Source: Roseitranquillus sp963749675 (GTDB lineage: Bacteria; Pseudomonadota; Alphaproteobacteria; Rhodobacterales; Rhodobacteraceae). From it: a stretch of 64,000 bases of DNA. Where the stretch lies: NCBI GenBank assembly GCA_963749675.1, contig CAVVNT010000001.1, positions 62,001 to 126,000 of the forward strand, given 5' to 3'. Each line of letters opens with the position of its first letter. Position 1 is the stretch's first letter. Positions 43,630 to 55,028 of the stretch are shown piece by piece. Below the pieces are notes generated by a model, which did no database searches, was not told the origin of the DNA, and worked only from the letters and a program-made list of their open reading frames with translations. Both the position numbers and the translations under genes were made by a program.

Positions 43630-45287
43630 CAGCGGGGCAGGGCGGCGCCGACCGCGGCCGAGACGCTTGCCGCGTCGGCGCGCGGCAGGGGCAAGTAGCT
43701 CGCGCGCATCGCCGAGGCGAGCTCCGCCAGCCAGGGCTCGGGCCGCCGGCCGGTGTCGAGAGCGACCGCTCGGAGGTCCGTGCCGGCGATGCGGCGCGCG
43801 ACCATCATCGCGTCCTGCCGCGCCTTCTCGCGACCGCCGGAGCCTGACAGCGCGACGTTCGCCCGGCCGTCGGTCAGAAGGACGAGCGCCGGCGTGAGGC
43901 CGCCTCGCGCGGTCTGCCGCGCCAGCTCGTCGGCTGCCGCAAGCGCTGCCGCAAGCGGCGTGCCCCCGCCCCCCGGCAGTCCCGCCAGACGTCTCTTCGT
44001 CAGGCTCAGCGAGCGGGTGGGCGGCAGGACGATCTGCGCCTCCGACCCTCGGAAGGCGATCAGCGCGACGTGATCGCGGCTGGAATAGGCGCCGGCCAGC
44101 AGCAGCTCCACGGCTCCCTTCGCCTCCGCCAGACGGGCCGCGGCGGCGGATCCCGAGGCGTCGACGGCGAAGATCAGCAGCCGCTCCGCACGTTCCCTGT
44201 AACGTCGCAGCCGGATGTCCGATGGCTGGACCCGGACGCCTGCGTCGGTCCTGCCGCGGAATGTCTGCCAGGGCGCAGCCGCGGTCAGCGTGGCGACGAT
44301 GTCCACCCGCGCCCGACCGTCGAGCCGGCCGTTCCGCGATGCCAGCGGCCGGCCTTTTCGCGCCCCGGCGCGGGAGGCTCCGGCTCCGGCGCCGCGGGCG
44401 GTGCGGCTGCGTCCGGCGGCGAGCGCGGCTGCGAGCCCCGGCGGGAGCGCGGCGCGGGCGGCATCGACGATCCGCTCCACATCCTCCGCCTCGCTGCTCT
44501 CGGATGGAGCGCCCTCCTCCTGTGGAGGCGGCGGCGCATCGTCCTCTGCGAGGTCGGGCATGGCCGTCGCCCGGTGTCCAAGGCACAGCTCCGCTGCGCG
44601 GCGAATGTCTTCCTCCGCAATCTCGCCACGTCCGGCGAGGGCGGCGGACGCACGGGCAGCCCTCAGCGCGAAAGCCGGTGCGCGGAGTCCCGCGACCCTC
44701 AGCGCCGAGGCGATCTCGACCACCAGACGGGGCGCCTCGCCGTCTTGGACCGAACCGATCCGCGCCCGTGCGGCGGCGATCCGGTCGGTGCGTGGCGCGA
44801 AGGCCGCAGCCGCGCGCCACGCATCTTCGTCCGGCGCGAGAAACAGGCCCATGCGGTCGGTCAACGCCGACGGCGGTGCCTCGTCCTCGATGCCTTCGTC
44901 CAGAGCGACGAGGGCGTGGCGCCCGCCATCGAGGATCTGCCCGAGGCGCGCCGCCATCTCTGCCTCGCACCTTTCCGCCGTCGCCAGCAGCAGAAGCGCA
45001 GGCTCTTCGCCGAGGCCGGCCCGCGTCACGGTATGACCGGAGGCCAGGGTCGCCGCCACGTCGACGCCCCCCGACAGCGCCGCCGGGTCGAGCGCCGCCG
45101 AAAGGCGCCGCAGCGGGAGCGGGGTCATCAGCGCGTCGAGCACCGCGGCGCGCGCCGGTCCGGCACGCGCCCGCAGCCAGAGGCCGCCGACGGTCTCCGG
45201 CGCCACGGCAAGGATCTCCAGCGCCGCGCGCACGCGGTCCGTGTCGGCTGCTTCGGTCGGCGCCTCGGGAGCCGCGACCGCCGTCAT
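43629..45287 (-). CDS. bchD: Magnesium chelatase subunit D
   Basis: Subunit of the ATP-dependent enzyme inserting Mg2+ into protoporphyrin IX, the first committed bacteriochlorophyll step. The 552-residue protein has a degenerate N-terminal AAA+ domain, an acidic/Pro-rich linker (LAEDDAPPPPQEEGAPSESS near 255) and a C-terminal integrin-I domain with the MIDAS motif in LLIFAVDASGSAAAARL. TLTAAAPWQTFRGRTDAGVR and LPGGGGTPLAAALAAADELA are well conserved. Intact frame. Start ATG 45287 overlaps bchI by 4 bases. Confidence 0.95.
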   Translation of the reverse strand: MTAVAAPEAPTEAADTDRVRAALEILAVAPETVGGLWLRARAGPARAAVLDALMTPLPLRRLSAALDPAALSGGVDVAATLASGHTVTRAGLGEEPALLLLATAERCEAEMAARLGQILDGGRHALVALDEGIEDEAPPSALTDRMGLFLAPDEDAWRAAAAFAPRTDRIAAARARIGSVQDGEAPRLVVEIASALRVAGLRAPAFALRAARASAALAGRGEIAEEDIRRAAELCLGHRATAMPDLAEDDAPPPPQEEGAPSESSEAEDVERIVDAARAALPPGLAAALAAGRSRTARGAGAGASRAGARKGRPLASRNGRLDGRARVDIVATLTAAAPWQTFRGRTDAGVRVQPSDIRLRRYRERAERLLIFAVDASGSAAAARLAEAKGAVELLLAGAYSSRDHVALIAFRGSEAQIVLPPTRSLSLTKRRLAGLPGGGGTPLAAALAAADELARQTARGGLTPALVLLTDGRANVALSGSGGREKARQDAMMVARRIAGTDLRAVALDTGRRPEPWLAELASAMRASYLPLPRADAASVSAAVGAALPR

Positions 45288-46286
45288 GCCGCGCCCAGCA
45301 CCTCGTCGACGGTGCGGGCGACGCGTGCGGTCGACCCCGCCTCGTCCAGCGGATCGCGGCGCAGACGGTGCCGCAAGGCCATCGCGGACACGGCGCGGAC
45401 GTCGGCGCGCTCGACGCTGCGGCGGCCATCGAAGGCGGCGCGGGCGCGGGCTGCGCGAAGCAGCGTCAGCTCTCCCCGCAATCCGTCGGAGCCGAGCGCG
45501 ACGCAGAGGCGCGCGCAGTCGCGCAGCGCGTCTTCTCCCGCCTCGACCTCTCCGAGCATGCCGCGGCCCGCGACGATCTTGCGGCGCAGCCGCCCGTCGG
45601 CCGCCGTCCACTTCTTCGAAAACGTCTGTTCGCCCCGCTCGTACGCGTCGCGCCGGCGAATGACCTCCACCCGCTCGTCGAGGTCGGTGGGAGAGCCGAC
45701 ATCGACCGACAGGCCGAAGCGGTCGAGGAGCTGCGGGCGCAACTCCCCCTCCTCGGGGTTTCCGGAGCCGACGAGGACGAAGCGCGCGGGGTGGCGGACC
45801 GACAGGCCCTCACGCTCCACCAGGTTCTCCCCCGAGGCGGCGACGTCGAGCAGCAGGTCGACGATGTGATCCTCGAGCAGGTTGACCTCGTCGATATAGA
45901 GATATCCGCGATTGGCCTGCGCCAGCAGACCCGGCTGGAACGCCTTCTCGCCGCGAGTCGAGCGCCCGCTCGATGTCGAGCGCGCCGGTCACGCGATCCT
46001 CGGTGACCCCGAGCGGCAGGTCGACCACCGGGGTGGGGCGCTTGCGGACCCGCGTGCCGGCGTTCGCCCATGCGGGCACGTCCTGCAGCGCGGCGGAGTT
46101 GACCGGACAGCCCTCCACCGCCTCGATCGGCGGCAACAGCGCAGCGAGGGCGCGCACGGCGGTGGACTTGCCGGTGCCCCGGTCGCCGAAAATCAGGACC
46201 CCGCCCAGCCTCGGATCGACCGCGGTCAGGATCAGGGCGCTCTTCATCTCCTCCTGTCCGACGATGGCGCTGAACGGAAACGTCAC
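45284..46286 (-). CDS. bchI: Magnesium chelatase ATPase subunit I, one frameshift
   Basis: AAA+ motor of Mg-chelatase, working as a double hexameric ring with BchD. Features are FPFSAIVGQEEMKSALILTA, Walker A FGDRGTGKSTAVRAL, KRPTPVVDLPLGVTEDRVTG and, in the next frame, VREGLSVRHPARF-like sequence with FVLVGSGNPEEGELRPQLLD. One extra G near 45955 breaks the frame after ERALDS. About 334 residues reconstructed. The GTG at 46286 is preferred because family members begin just before FPFSAIVGQ. Confidence 0.92.
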
Positions 46287-46320
46287 GTGGCGAGGGACCC
46301 TTGTGAACGGCAGTCGCGGA

Positions 46321-47064
46321 TCATGCGGCGACGCTCCTGCCCGCGAGGGGGCAGACGCCGCCCCAGGTGCCGCACGCGCCGACCACGGCGAACCGCGCGT
46401 AGAGTTCTTCTGCGAACCAGCCGTTCCGGCGGACCGCCCGGATGGCCGCCGCGTGCGGCCCGCGGTGCGCAAACTGCTCAATCGAGGCGGCGTCGGGCCA
46501 GATCGAGAAGGTCACCTGGTTCCGCCACGGCACCTCTCCGATGCCGATCTTGAAGAGGACGTTCGGATCGCGACCGATGGCCTCGCTGATGGCCGGCTCG
46601 CGCTGCCAGAACTTCATGAGCGCAAGCGGCCGGATCGTGCCGCGCGTCAGGACGGCGATGGGCCCCGCGGCCGCGTCCGAGACCCGGAAGGGCGCACGAC
46701 GGGACCACGAGCCGCGGGACGAGACCGCGGTCATGCGAACGGTCCATGCCTCCTCCGCCCGGCGGGTCCAGCGCGTGAAGGGCGCGGCCGCGAGGCCCTG
46801 GTCCGCGGCGTCGGCGTCGGACCAGACAGCCAGGATCGCCCAGACCCTGGTGTTGGGGCGCGGCGTGAACCCCTCCCCGCTGCCGGAGCCGCAGAGCTTC
46901 CAGAATTCCAGGCCCGCGGCGCGCCAGAGCGCCGGCCGCGCCAACGCCATCTGGGAAAAGACCCAGAGCCGATCCGAGAGCCGCGGAAACCGGCAAATCG
47001 TGAGCGTGACGACCTGAATGAAGACCTCCCCAAGCGTCCATCCCGTGTAAGCGTACTTTGACAT
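46321..47064 (-). CDS. crtA: Spheroidene monooxygenase CrtA
   Basis: Haem-containing carotenoid 2-monooxygenase that converts spheroidene to spheroidenone under oxygen. 247 residues from ATG 47064 (MSKYAYTGWTLGEVFIQVVT). Conserved segments are RFPRLSDRLWVFSQMALARP, PNTRVWAILAVWSDADAADQ, PIAVLTRGTIRPLALMKFWQ and SIWPDAASIEQFAHRGPHAA, ending with Rhodobacter-type RFAVVGACGTWGG. Intact. First gene of the minus-strand crtA-bchI-bchD-bchO unit, divergent from crtI with a PpsR-type palindrome between. Confidence 0.93.
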   Translation of the reverse strand: MSKYAYTGWTLGEVFIQVVTLTICRFPRLSDRLWVFSQMALARPALWRAAGLEFWKLCGSGSGEGFTPRPNTRVWAILAVWSDADAADQGLAAAPFTRWTRRAEEAWTVRMTAVSSRGSWSRRAPFRVSDAAAGPIAVLTRGTIRPLALMKFWQREPAISEAIGRDPNVLFKIGIGEVPWRNQVTFSIWPDAASIEQFAHRGPHAAAIRAVRRNGWFAEELYARFAVVGACGTWGGVCPLAGRSVAA

Positions 47065-47108
47065 GCTGTCCCGCCGAGAGAAAGCAGGATCGGCAGCGAA
47101 AGGGCGAT

Positions 47109-47126
47109 TGTCAACTAAACTGGACA
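47109..47126. promoter_or_regulatory. PpsR/CrtJ-type operator between crtA and crtI
   Basis: TGTCAACTAAACTGGACA, a perfect TGT-N12-ACA palindrome, the known recognition sequence of the redox/light repressor PpsR (CrtJ). Located 18 bases before the crtI start codon and 45 before that of crtA. Only one copy is seen here. Confidence 0.8.
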
Positions 47127-47143
47127 GTCGTAGGCTCGCCCGC

Positions 47144-48678
<1,535 letters not shown>

Positions 48679-48922
48679 GTGCAGCGCCGGGGGGCGCGTC
48701 CGGCCGGGCCATCGAGGCCCGCCCGTCCGCGCGCGGGCTTCGCCGCGGGCGCTGCGGCCTGGCGGCGAGGCTTTGCCGGGAACGTGGCGGAAGCGCGTCG
48801 CGACGGAATCGCGCAGGCCAAGGTTCGCCGGCCGACCGTCGCCGCCGCGCGCCCGGTGCCGTCCCGCATGCACGACGACGGCCATGGCCTGCGGAGAGGT
48901 CTACGTACGAAGGGAGCGGCGC
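48679..48922. other. Gap between crtI and crtB
   Basis: 244 bases with no supported gene. In Rhodobacter crtI and crtB are adjacent or overlapping, so the gap is unusual. Open frames exist on both strands but are Arg/Ala/Pro-rich shadows without a recognised domain. An AGGGAG site belongs to crtB. Confidence 0.4.
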
Positions 48923-49965
48923 ATGACGGCAGCCGATGATCTGGAATTCTGCCGGGCGTCGATCCGCACCGGGTCGCTATCATTCCACGCAGCCTCGAAG
49001 CTGCTGCCGCCGAAGGCGCGCGACCCGGCGCTGGCGCTCTATGCGTTCTGCCGGCTTGCCGACGACGCGGTGGACGAGGGCGGCGCAGAAGCCGGCCGCC
49101 GTTCTGTCGCTGCGGGACCGGCTCGACCTCTGCTACGCCGGCAGGCCGAGGGACATGCCCGCCGACCGCGCCTTCGCGCGCGTCATCGAGGAGCACCGGA
49201 TGCCGCGGGCGTTGCCGGAAGCGCTGCTGGAGGGTCTGGCCTGGGACGCCTGCGGCCGGCGCTACCGGACGCTGTCGGACGTGTTCGCGTATTCCACGCC
49301 GCGTCGCCGCCTCGGTCGGGGCGATGATGTGCGTGCTGATGGGGGTGCGCGACGCCCATGCCCTCGCGCGGGCCTGCGACCTCGGTCTCGCCATGCAGCT
49401 GACCAACATCGCCCGCGACGTCGGGGAGGATGCGCGTGCCGGCCGCGTCTACCTGCCGCTCGACTGGCTGGCGGAGGTGGGGCTGACGGCGGAGGCGCTG
49501 TGCGCCGCGCCCTCGGCGGACCCGCGGCTGCGGGCGCTCGTCGCTCGGCTGCTGGGGCAGGCGGACGCGCTCTACCACCGGGCGGAAGCCGGCGTGCCGA
49601 TGCTGCCGGTCTCGGCGCGGCCCGGCATCCTTGCCGCCCGGCACATCTATGCCGGGATCGGTGATGCGGTCGCGCGCAACGGTCACGACAGCGTCGCGAT
49701 GAGGGCGCGGACCACGCGCGGGCAGAAGCTGGGCTGGATCGCTCTGTCGCTCGCGCGCGCCGGGATCATGACGGTGATGCCGCGCTCCGCGGTGCTCTAC
49801 GCCCGCCCGCTCGGCGAGACGCGGTTCCTGGTCGAGGCGGCCGCGGTTGCCGCTCCCGCCAGCAGGTGGGGCGAGGGTCGCGCCGGAAGCCTCGTCGGCG
49901 TCTTCGCCGAGCTCGAGGCGCGTGACCGGGCGCTGCGCGCCGCGCGGGGGGCCTCTGCCGCGTGA
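48923..49965 (+). CDS. crtB: Phytoene synthase CrtB, two frameshifts
   Basis: Condenses two geranylgeranyl diphosphates to phytoene, the first carotenoid step. Start ATG 48923 (MTAADDLEFCRASIRTGSLS); first Asp-rich motif AFCRLADDAVDE, second in MQLTNIARDVGEDARAGRVY with LPLDWLAEVG. Single extra bases near 49080 and at 49299/49300 (before RVAASVGAMM) break the frame. Corrected length about 347 residues, normal. Followed by tspO. Confidence 0.93.
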
Positions 49966-50000
49966 TCGCTCTGGCCCGCCGCGCCCTTCGACCTAGCTCG

Positions 50001-50483
50001 ATGGGGATGGACTGGACCGTATTCGCGATCTTTCTCGCGTCATGCTTCGCCGCCGGGACGACCGGCGCGATCTTCAGCCCCGGGCCGTGGTACGATCGGC
50101 TCGACAAGCCGTCCTGGACGCCCCCGAACTGGCTGTTCCCGATCGCGTGGACGACACTCTATGTCGTGATCGCCATCGCCGCGGCACGCGTGGCGCGGCT
50201 GGCCGGCAACGATCTCGCCATGGCATTCTGGACGCTGCAGATCGTGCTCAACGCGCTCTGGACGCCGGTCTTCTTCGGCAAGCATTCTCTCGCCGGCGGC
50301 GTTGCGGTCATCCTGCCGCTCTGGATCGCCGTCGCGGCGACCTTTGCGATGTTCTGGGGCCTCGATGGCATCGCCGGGCTGCTGATGGTGCCGTATCTGG
50401 TGTGGGTGAGCTACGCCGCGGCGCTCAACGTCTCGGTCTGGCGGCGCAACCCGGGCGAGGCGGCGCTGCCCCGCGAAGTCTAG
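50001..50483 (+). CDS. tspO: Tryptophan-rich sensory protein TspO
   Basis: Five-helix outer-membrane protein (TspO/MBR family) that in Rhodobacter binds porphyrins and adjusts photosynthesis gene expression to oxygen. 160 residues from ATG 50001 (MGMDWTVFAIFLASCFAAGT). The signature is PGPWYDRLDKPSWTPPNWLF with PIAWTTLYVVIAIAAARVA, LNALWTPVFFGKHS and VPYLVWVSYAAALNVSVW. A longer start at GTG 49962 overlapping crtB is possible. Usual place after crtB. Confidence 0.93.
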   Translation: MGMDWTVFAIFLASCFAAGTTGAIFSPGPWYDRLDKPSWTPPNWLFPIAWTTLYVVIAIAAARVARLAGNDLAMAFWTLQIVLNALWTPVFFGKHSLAGGVAVILPLWIAVAATFAMFWGLDGIAGLLMVPYLVWVSYAAALNVSVWRRNPGEAALPREV

Positions 50484-51409
50484 GGCCAGCGCGCGCGGCG
50501 CGGCACCCGTACCGCAAGGAGCGGCTTCATCAGGGGCGACCGGAAGCGGTCGAGATCCAGCACCTCGTGGACGCCTGTGGTCTCCAGTCCGTCGATCGTC
50601 GTTCGAACCGCCGAGCGCGTGTAGAATGGCGCATCCAGCATCCCCAGAACCTGGCGCGGTCGCACGCCGGGGTCGGCGCGCGTCTCCCGCCTGACCGCCC
50701 AGAGGGAGCGCCGGAATGGCGCGCGCGGTGGCGCCGCGACGTGCTCCGCGCGGCCTCCCGAGAACGCCACTGCCGCCTCGACCCGTGTTCCGTCGCGCCG
50801 CTCGGCCTCGTAGAAGCAGGTCGCGCCGGAGGGCGTGGGAAACCTCCCCCAGGTCCATGTGCGGAAGTCCGCCTCCAGCGCGCGGGTGCCGAAATTGGAG
50901 TCGAAATAGCCGTGTCCGTGCCAGCGGAAGCCGGCACCCAGGTCGACCTCGATGGAGGACGAGGGCGCGAACGGGCGCCAGACGTGTGCGCCGTCGGGGG
51001 TCAGCGGCAGCTCCACCGATGTCACGGCGTCGGGCCGCAGGGTGATGCGGCCCCTGATCCGGCCGAAGCGGAACGGCGCGCCGCGCTCGGCCACGTCGAT
51101 GACGAGGTCCGAGCCGGTCCAGCGCATCCGGCTGGGGCCGATCTCGATCGACTCGGGCGAAAGGCGGAGCGCGGTGCGGCCCCTGTCGGTCATCGCGAAG
51201 CGACCGCCGCCGCGGCCGTAGGTGGCGACGTTCATGCAGCAGTGATTTTCCGGGTCGCGTCGGCCCGACCAGGCGTACCAGGGCGAGAACACCGAGCCTA
51301 TGAAGGCGATGACGCTGACGGCGCTTTTTCCATCGTCCGAGACGCCGTCGACGTACCACCAGCCGTAGCCGTCCGGCGGGACGTCGATGTCGAAGCACGG
51401 TCGCTCAAG
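50480..51409 (-). CDS. crtC: Hydroxyneurosporene synthase CrtC
   Basis: Carotenoid 1,2-hydratase adding water to neurosporene. The frame carries FDIDVPPDGYGWWYVDGVSD, then VIAFIGSVFSPWYAWSGRRD and PENHCCMNVATYGRGGGRFA, with WHGHGYFDSNFGTRALEADF and a WTWGRFPT motif, all typical. The 5' end is unclear: the frame is open into crtD without a good ATG, so the start near 51409 is set by homology and crtC probably overlaps the end of crtD. The gene end overlaps the tspO stop on the other strand by 4 bases. Confidence 0.88.
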   Translation of the reverse strand, partial: LERPCFDIDVPPDGYGWWYVDGVSDDGKSAVSVIAFIGSVFSPWYAWSGRRDPENHCCMNVATYGRGGGRFAMTDRGRTALRLSPESIEIGPSRMRWTGSDLVIDVAERGAPFRFGRIRGRITLRPDAVTSVELPLTPDGAHVWRPFAPSSSIEVDLGAGFRWHGHGYFDSNFGTRALEADFRTWTWGRFPTPSGATCFYEAERRDGTRVEAAVAFSGGRAEHVAAPPRAPFRRSLWAVRRETRADPGVRPRQVLGMLDAPFYTRSAVRTTIDGLETTGVHEVLDLDRFRSPLMKPLLAVRVPRRARWP

Positions 51410-52879
51410 ATCGCCGCGGCCGCGTGCCGGCCGGAGAGTGCCGCCATCGGGACGCCCGCCCCCGGATGGCACCCGCCCCCCGCGAGGTAGAGGCCCGGAA
51501 TCCTGCTGCGCGCCGTGGGCCGCCTCAGCGCCGCCATCGCTCCGTGCGGGCTCCGCCCGTAGAGGGAACCGCGGCTGCCCGGAAACAGCGCGGCGAAGTC
51601 CCGTGGACCGGTCATCTCGGATGTCTCCGGCGGCGGATCGAAGCTCAGCCCGAAGCGGGCGAGCGAGGTGGTCAGCCGTGTCCGGCATGTGCTGTCCTCC
51701 GGTTCCGCGCCATCCCAGGGCGGCGCGTTCTCGATGATCTCGAAGCGTTCGGGCGCGGGCGGGACGAGCCCGTGGCCGCGATCCTGAGCGCAGACGTAGA
51801 GCGTGGGGTCGATCGGGGGAGTGCCGTTTGCGAGGGGCTCGAACTCGTCCTTCGGATCCTCGCCGAAGAAGACGTTGTGGTGCGCGAGGTCGCTGCGCGA
51901 GGGCCGCGCGGCAAACGTCCAGACCCGCGCCGAAAGGCTGCGGGGCGATGGCCGCGGCGGCCGTCACGGCCGGGCGCAACGTCGCGCCGAGGAGGCCGTC
52001 GCGAAGCGCTGCCGGGTCGCCGGCGAAGACGATATCCGCGGCTTCGATGCGCTCGCCGCCCGACGTGTGGACGGCGCGCGCCCTGCCGCCGACGAGCTCG
52101 ATCTCTGCGACCTCGGTGCCGCAACGGACCGTGCCGCCGCGATGCCGGACCGCGTCGGCGAGCGCTGCGGCAAGGGCGTGCAGGCCGCCCCGGACGCGCC
52201 ACACGCCATCGGCCTCGGCGCGCCAGATCAGCGACAGCAGCGCAGGCGAGGCCTGCGGCAGACCGCCGACATAGGTGGCATAGCGGCCGAACAGCTGCGC
52301 GAGCCTCGGTTCCTTCAGGCGCGACAGGCGCCCCGCCATGGTCCGCCCCAGCATCGGCAGGATCCTCGGATCGCTCAGCGCGGCGAGCGCCATCCGATGG
52401 GGTCGGGGCTGCGGCGCGCGGATGACCGGCCCCTCGAACGCGGCCCACAGGCGGCGCGCCTCGGCATCGACGGCGCGGAACTCTTCTTCGGCGATGGCTC
52501 CGCCCCATTGCCGGACGCTCTCGGCGCTGCGGTCGGCATCGTCCCAGAGATCGAGGACCGACCCATCGGTCCAGAAGTGGCGCGCGAGAAGCGGCTCCCG
52601 CTCGAGGATCGCGAACTCCGAGAGGTCGAGGCCGGCCTCCGTGAAGGCCGCATCGAAGACCCGGCGTTGCGTCAGCACCGTCGGGCCCGCATCGACAGGT
52701 CCCGCGGCGCTCGGCTGCTGACGCGCCTTGCCGCCGGGGGCGTCCGACGCGTCCAGCACAAGAACCGGGTGGCCGGCGCCGGCCAGCGCGAGCGCCGCCG
52801 CCAGGCCGCCGAAGCCGGCGCCGATGATCACTGTCGGTTCCACAGGATCAGTGTTGACTCGCGCCGGATGACTGTCCAC
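51385..52879 (-). CDS. crtD: Methoxyneurosporene dehydrogenase CrtD, frameshifted
   Basis: FAD-dependent 3,4-desaturase of the spheroidene pathway. N-terminus: VEPTVIIGAGFGGLAAALAL, APGGKARQQPSAAGPVDAGP, VLTQRRVFDAAFTEAGLDLS. Middle: WRVRGGLHALAAALADAVRH. C-terminus: PGLYLAGGGCHPGAGVPMAA. The central part (about 51600-51970) lies in other frames, so at least two single-base shifts are present. ATG 52879 or GTG 52858 may start the protein. It diverges from crtE across two PpsR-type sites, the first of which overlaps the first codons. Confidence 0.88.
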
Positions 52880-52890
52880 TCTGATTTACA
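52873..52890. promoter_or_regulatory. PpsR/CrtJ-type operator 1, crtD-crtE
   Basis: TGTCCACTCTGATTTACA, a perfect TGT-N12-ACA palindrome. Its centre is 23 bp (about two helical turns) from the next one at 52896-52913, allowing cooperative repressor binding. Confidence 0.85.
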
Positions 52891-52895
52891 GTATA

Positions 52896-52913
52896 TGTCG
52901 TGAAAATCTGACA
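52896..52913. promoter_or_regulatory. PpsR/CrtJ-type operator 2, crtD-crtE
   Basis: TGTCGTGAAAATCTGACA, perfect TGT-N12-ACA, ending 14 bases before the crtE start codon. Paired with operator 1. Confidence 0.85.
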
Positions 52914-52927
52914 ATCGGGGGACGCCG

Positions 52928-53792
52928 ATGGCGCTCAGACACAGGATCGAGGCCGCGATCGCCGATGCGCTGGCGGGCGCCGCGGGGCCGCCGGCGCCGC
53001 CGCGGCTTGCCGCGGCGCTCGAGCATGCGGTGGTGCCGGGCGGGGCGCGTATCAGGCCCACGATCCTGCTCGAGCGTCGCGATGGCGTGCGGCGACGATC
53101 GTCCGGCGCTGTCGAATGCGGCCGCGGCGGCGCTCGAACTGATGCATTGCGGCAGCCTCGTCCATGACGACCTGCCGTGCTTCGACGATGCCGACACGCG
53201 CCGTGGCAAGGCCAGCGTCCACCGCGCCTATTCCGAGCCGCTGGCGGTACTTGCCGGCGACAGCCTGATCGTGCTGGCGTTCGAGACGCTGGCGCGCCAG
53301 GCGGTACGAGAGCCCGCGCGTGCAGGCGCGCTCCTTCTGCAGCTCGCGCGGCGGACCGGGATGCCGGGCGGAATCTGCGCCGGGCAGGGGTGGGAGAGCG
53401 AACCGCGGATCGACCTCTCGGCATACCACCGCGCCAAGACCGGAGCGCTCTTCTGCGCGGCGACGCAGATGGGCGCGATCGCCGCCGGGCAGGACCCGGA
53501 GCCATGGGAGGAGCTTGGCGCGCGCATCGGCGAGGCGTTTCAGGTCGCCGACGACCTTCTGGACGCGACCATGCCCGCCTCCTCGACGGGCAAGCCCGCC
53601 GGCCAGGACGCGACGCATGGCCGGCCGAGTGCGGTGACGCAGCTTGGTGTCGACGGCGCGGTCAGGCGCCTCAAGGACATCCTCGGCGGGGCGATCGCGT
53701 CGATCCCGTCCTGCCCGGGCGAGGCGCAGCTGGCGGAGATGGTCCGCCGACAGGCCGAGCGTCTGACGCCGGTCGCGCCCGCCTTCCGCTGA
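52928..53792 (+). CDS. crtE: Geranylgeranyl diphosphate synthase CrtE, one frameshift
   Basis: Makes geranylgeranyl diphosphate for carotenoids and the bacteriochlorophyll tail. Start ATG 52928 (MALRHRIEAAIADALAGAAG). The first Asp-rich motif is LMHCGSLVHDDLPCFDDADT with RRGK, the second VADDLLDATMPASSTGKPAG. One extra G near 53070 breaks the frame between RPTILL and SVAMACGDDRPAL. Corrected length about 287 residues. First gene of the crtEF-bchCXYZ-puf superoperon layout. Confidence 0.92.
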
Positions 53793-53793
53793 G

Positions 53794-54962
53794 ATGGACG
53801 GCGCGGGCCGGACGGGTGTCGCCCGGTCGGCCCGCCGCGCGCGCAGACAGCTCGCAAATGAGAGGCTGGCGCGGCTGGGTCGCCTCACCGCGCTTCCAGA
53901 CATCGCGGCGCGCCTGCCGCTGCTCCGCGGCCTGGTCCGGCGCGACGGCGAAGCGATGATGGAAATCGTCGGCGGCTTCGTTCACAGCCAGATGCTGCTC
54001 GCTGCGGTCGAGCTCGGGATCTTCGAGGACCTGGCCGCCGGCCCCTTGACCGTTGACGAGGTCGCTGCTCGCGCGGATCTCGGCGCCGATCGTGCAGCGA
54101 TCCTTCTGCGGCGGCCTGGCGGCGCTCGGCTTTCTGTCCCGGCGGCGGGGGCGGTACCGCCTCGCCCGTCGCGGCGCCGCGCTCCTCGGCGTGCCGGGCC
54201 TCGCGGAGATGATCCGGCACAACGCCGTTCTCTACGGCGACCTCTCCGACGCGGCCGGGTTCTTCCGGGGCGAAACCGCTCCCGAGCTCGCCCGGTTCTG
54301 GCCCTATGTCCTCGGCGGCGTGGATGCCGACTCGGCAGAGCGCTACTCGGCCCTGATGGCGGACAGCCAGGCGCTGGTCGCGGAAGAGACGCTCGGCCGC
54401 GGTGCGCCTCGGCGGCGTCGCGCACCTCATGGATGTCGGCGGCGGCACCGGCGCGTTCCTGGAGGCGGTGGCGCGGCGGCATCCCGAGCTGCGGCTGACC
54501 CTCGCCGACCTGCCGGCCGTCACCGAATCGGCGGCGAGGCGGCTCGCCTCCCGTGGCCTTGCCGGGCGGATCGAGGTCGTCGCCGCCGACTTTCGCGCCG
54601 CCCTTCCTGCCGGCGCCGATGCCGTCAGCCTCGTCCGCGTGCTCTACGATCACGACGACGCAGCCGTGGCGACGCTTCTGTCGCGCGTGCGCGCGGCGCT
54701 GCCGCCCGGCGGCCGGATCATCGTCTCGGAACCGATGCTGGGCACGACCTCGGGCGACACGTACTTCGCCGTCTACACGCTGGCGATGGGGACCGGCCGG
54801 ACGCGGTCTCGGGAGCGCATCGGGGAGCTGCTCGGCGCCGCCGGCTTCGTCTCGGTGCGGCACCGGCGCACGGCGCGCCCCTTCGTGACGAGCGTCGATC
54901 GAAGCTCGCGCACCAGAAACTGTCTCGCAGGATTGACAGCTAAAACTGTCAGGTTAAAGTGA
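53794..54962 (+). CDS. crtF: Hydroxyneurosporene O-methyltransferase CrtF, two frameshifts
   Basis: SAM-dependent methylation of 1-hydroxy-carotenoids. N-terminal dimerisation region EIVGGFVHSQMLLAAVELGI, central GLAEMIRHNAVLYGDLSDAA, SAM motif HLMDVGGGTGAFLEAVARRH and DAVSLVRVLYDHDDAAVATL with GGRIIVSEPMLG. Single extra bases near 54110 (before CGGLAALGFLS) and near 54395 (before VRLGGVAHLMDV) break the frame. A further shift near 54895 would end the protein at about 54936, inside the first bchC operator, instead of 54962. Confidence 0.9.
54921..54938. promoter_or_regulatory. PpsR/CrtJ-type operator 1 before bchC
   Basis: TGTCTCGCAGGATTGACA, perfect TGT-N12-ACA. Its last six bases, TTGACA (54933-54938), double as a possible -35 box, the arrangement known from Rhodobacter bchC. 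Confidence 0.85.
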
Positions 54963-54964
54963 CA
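54947..54964. promoter_or_regulatory. PpsR/CrtJ-type operator 2 before bchC
   Basis: TGTCAGGTTAAAGTGACA, perfect TGT-N12-ACA, 26 bp centre to centre from operator 1. It covers the expected -10 area, so binding should block transcription. The bchC start codon is 65 bases further on. Confidence 0.85.
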
Positions 54965-55028
54965 CTAAGACATCCGGCCGATCGGCGCCCGCAGGGCCCG
55001 CCGGCGGGGATCGAGGAAGGGGAGAGAC

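Noticed and set aside
43024..45429. 801-codon minus-strand frame across bchO/bchD
   Set aside because: It is a shadow frame of bchD; only a few codons near 43600-43629 in this frame are real, as the frameshifted bchO start.
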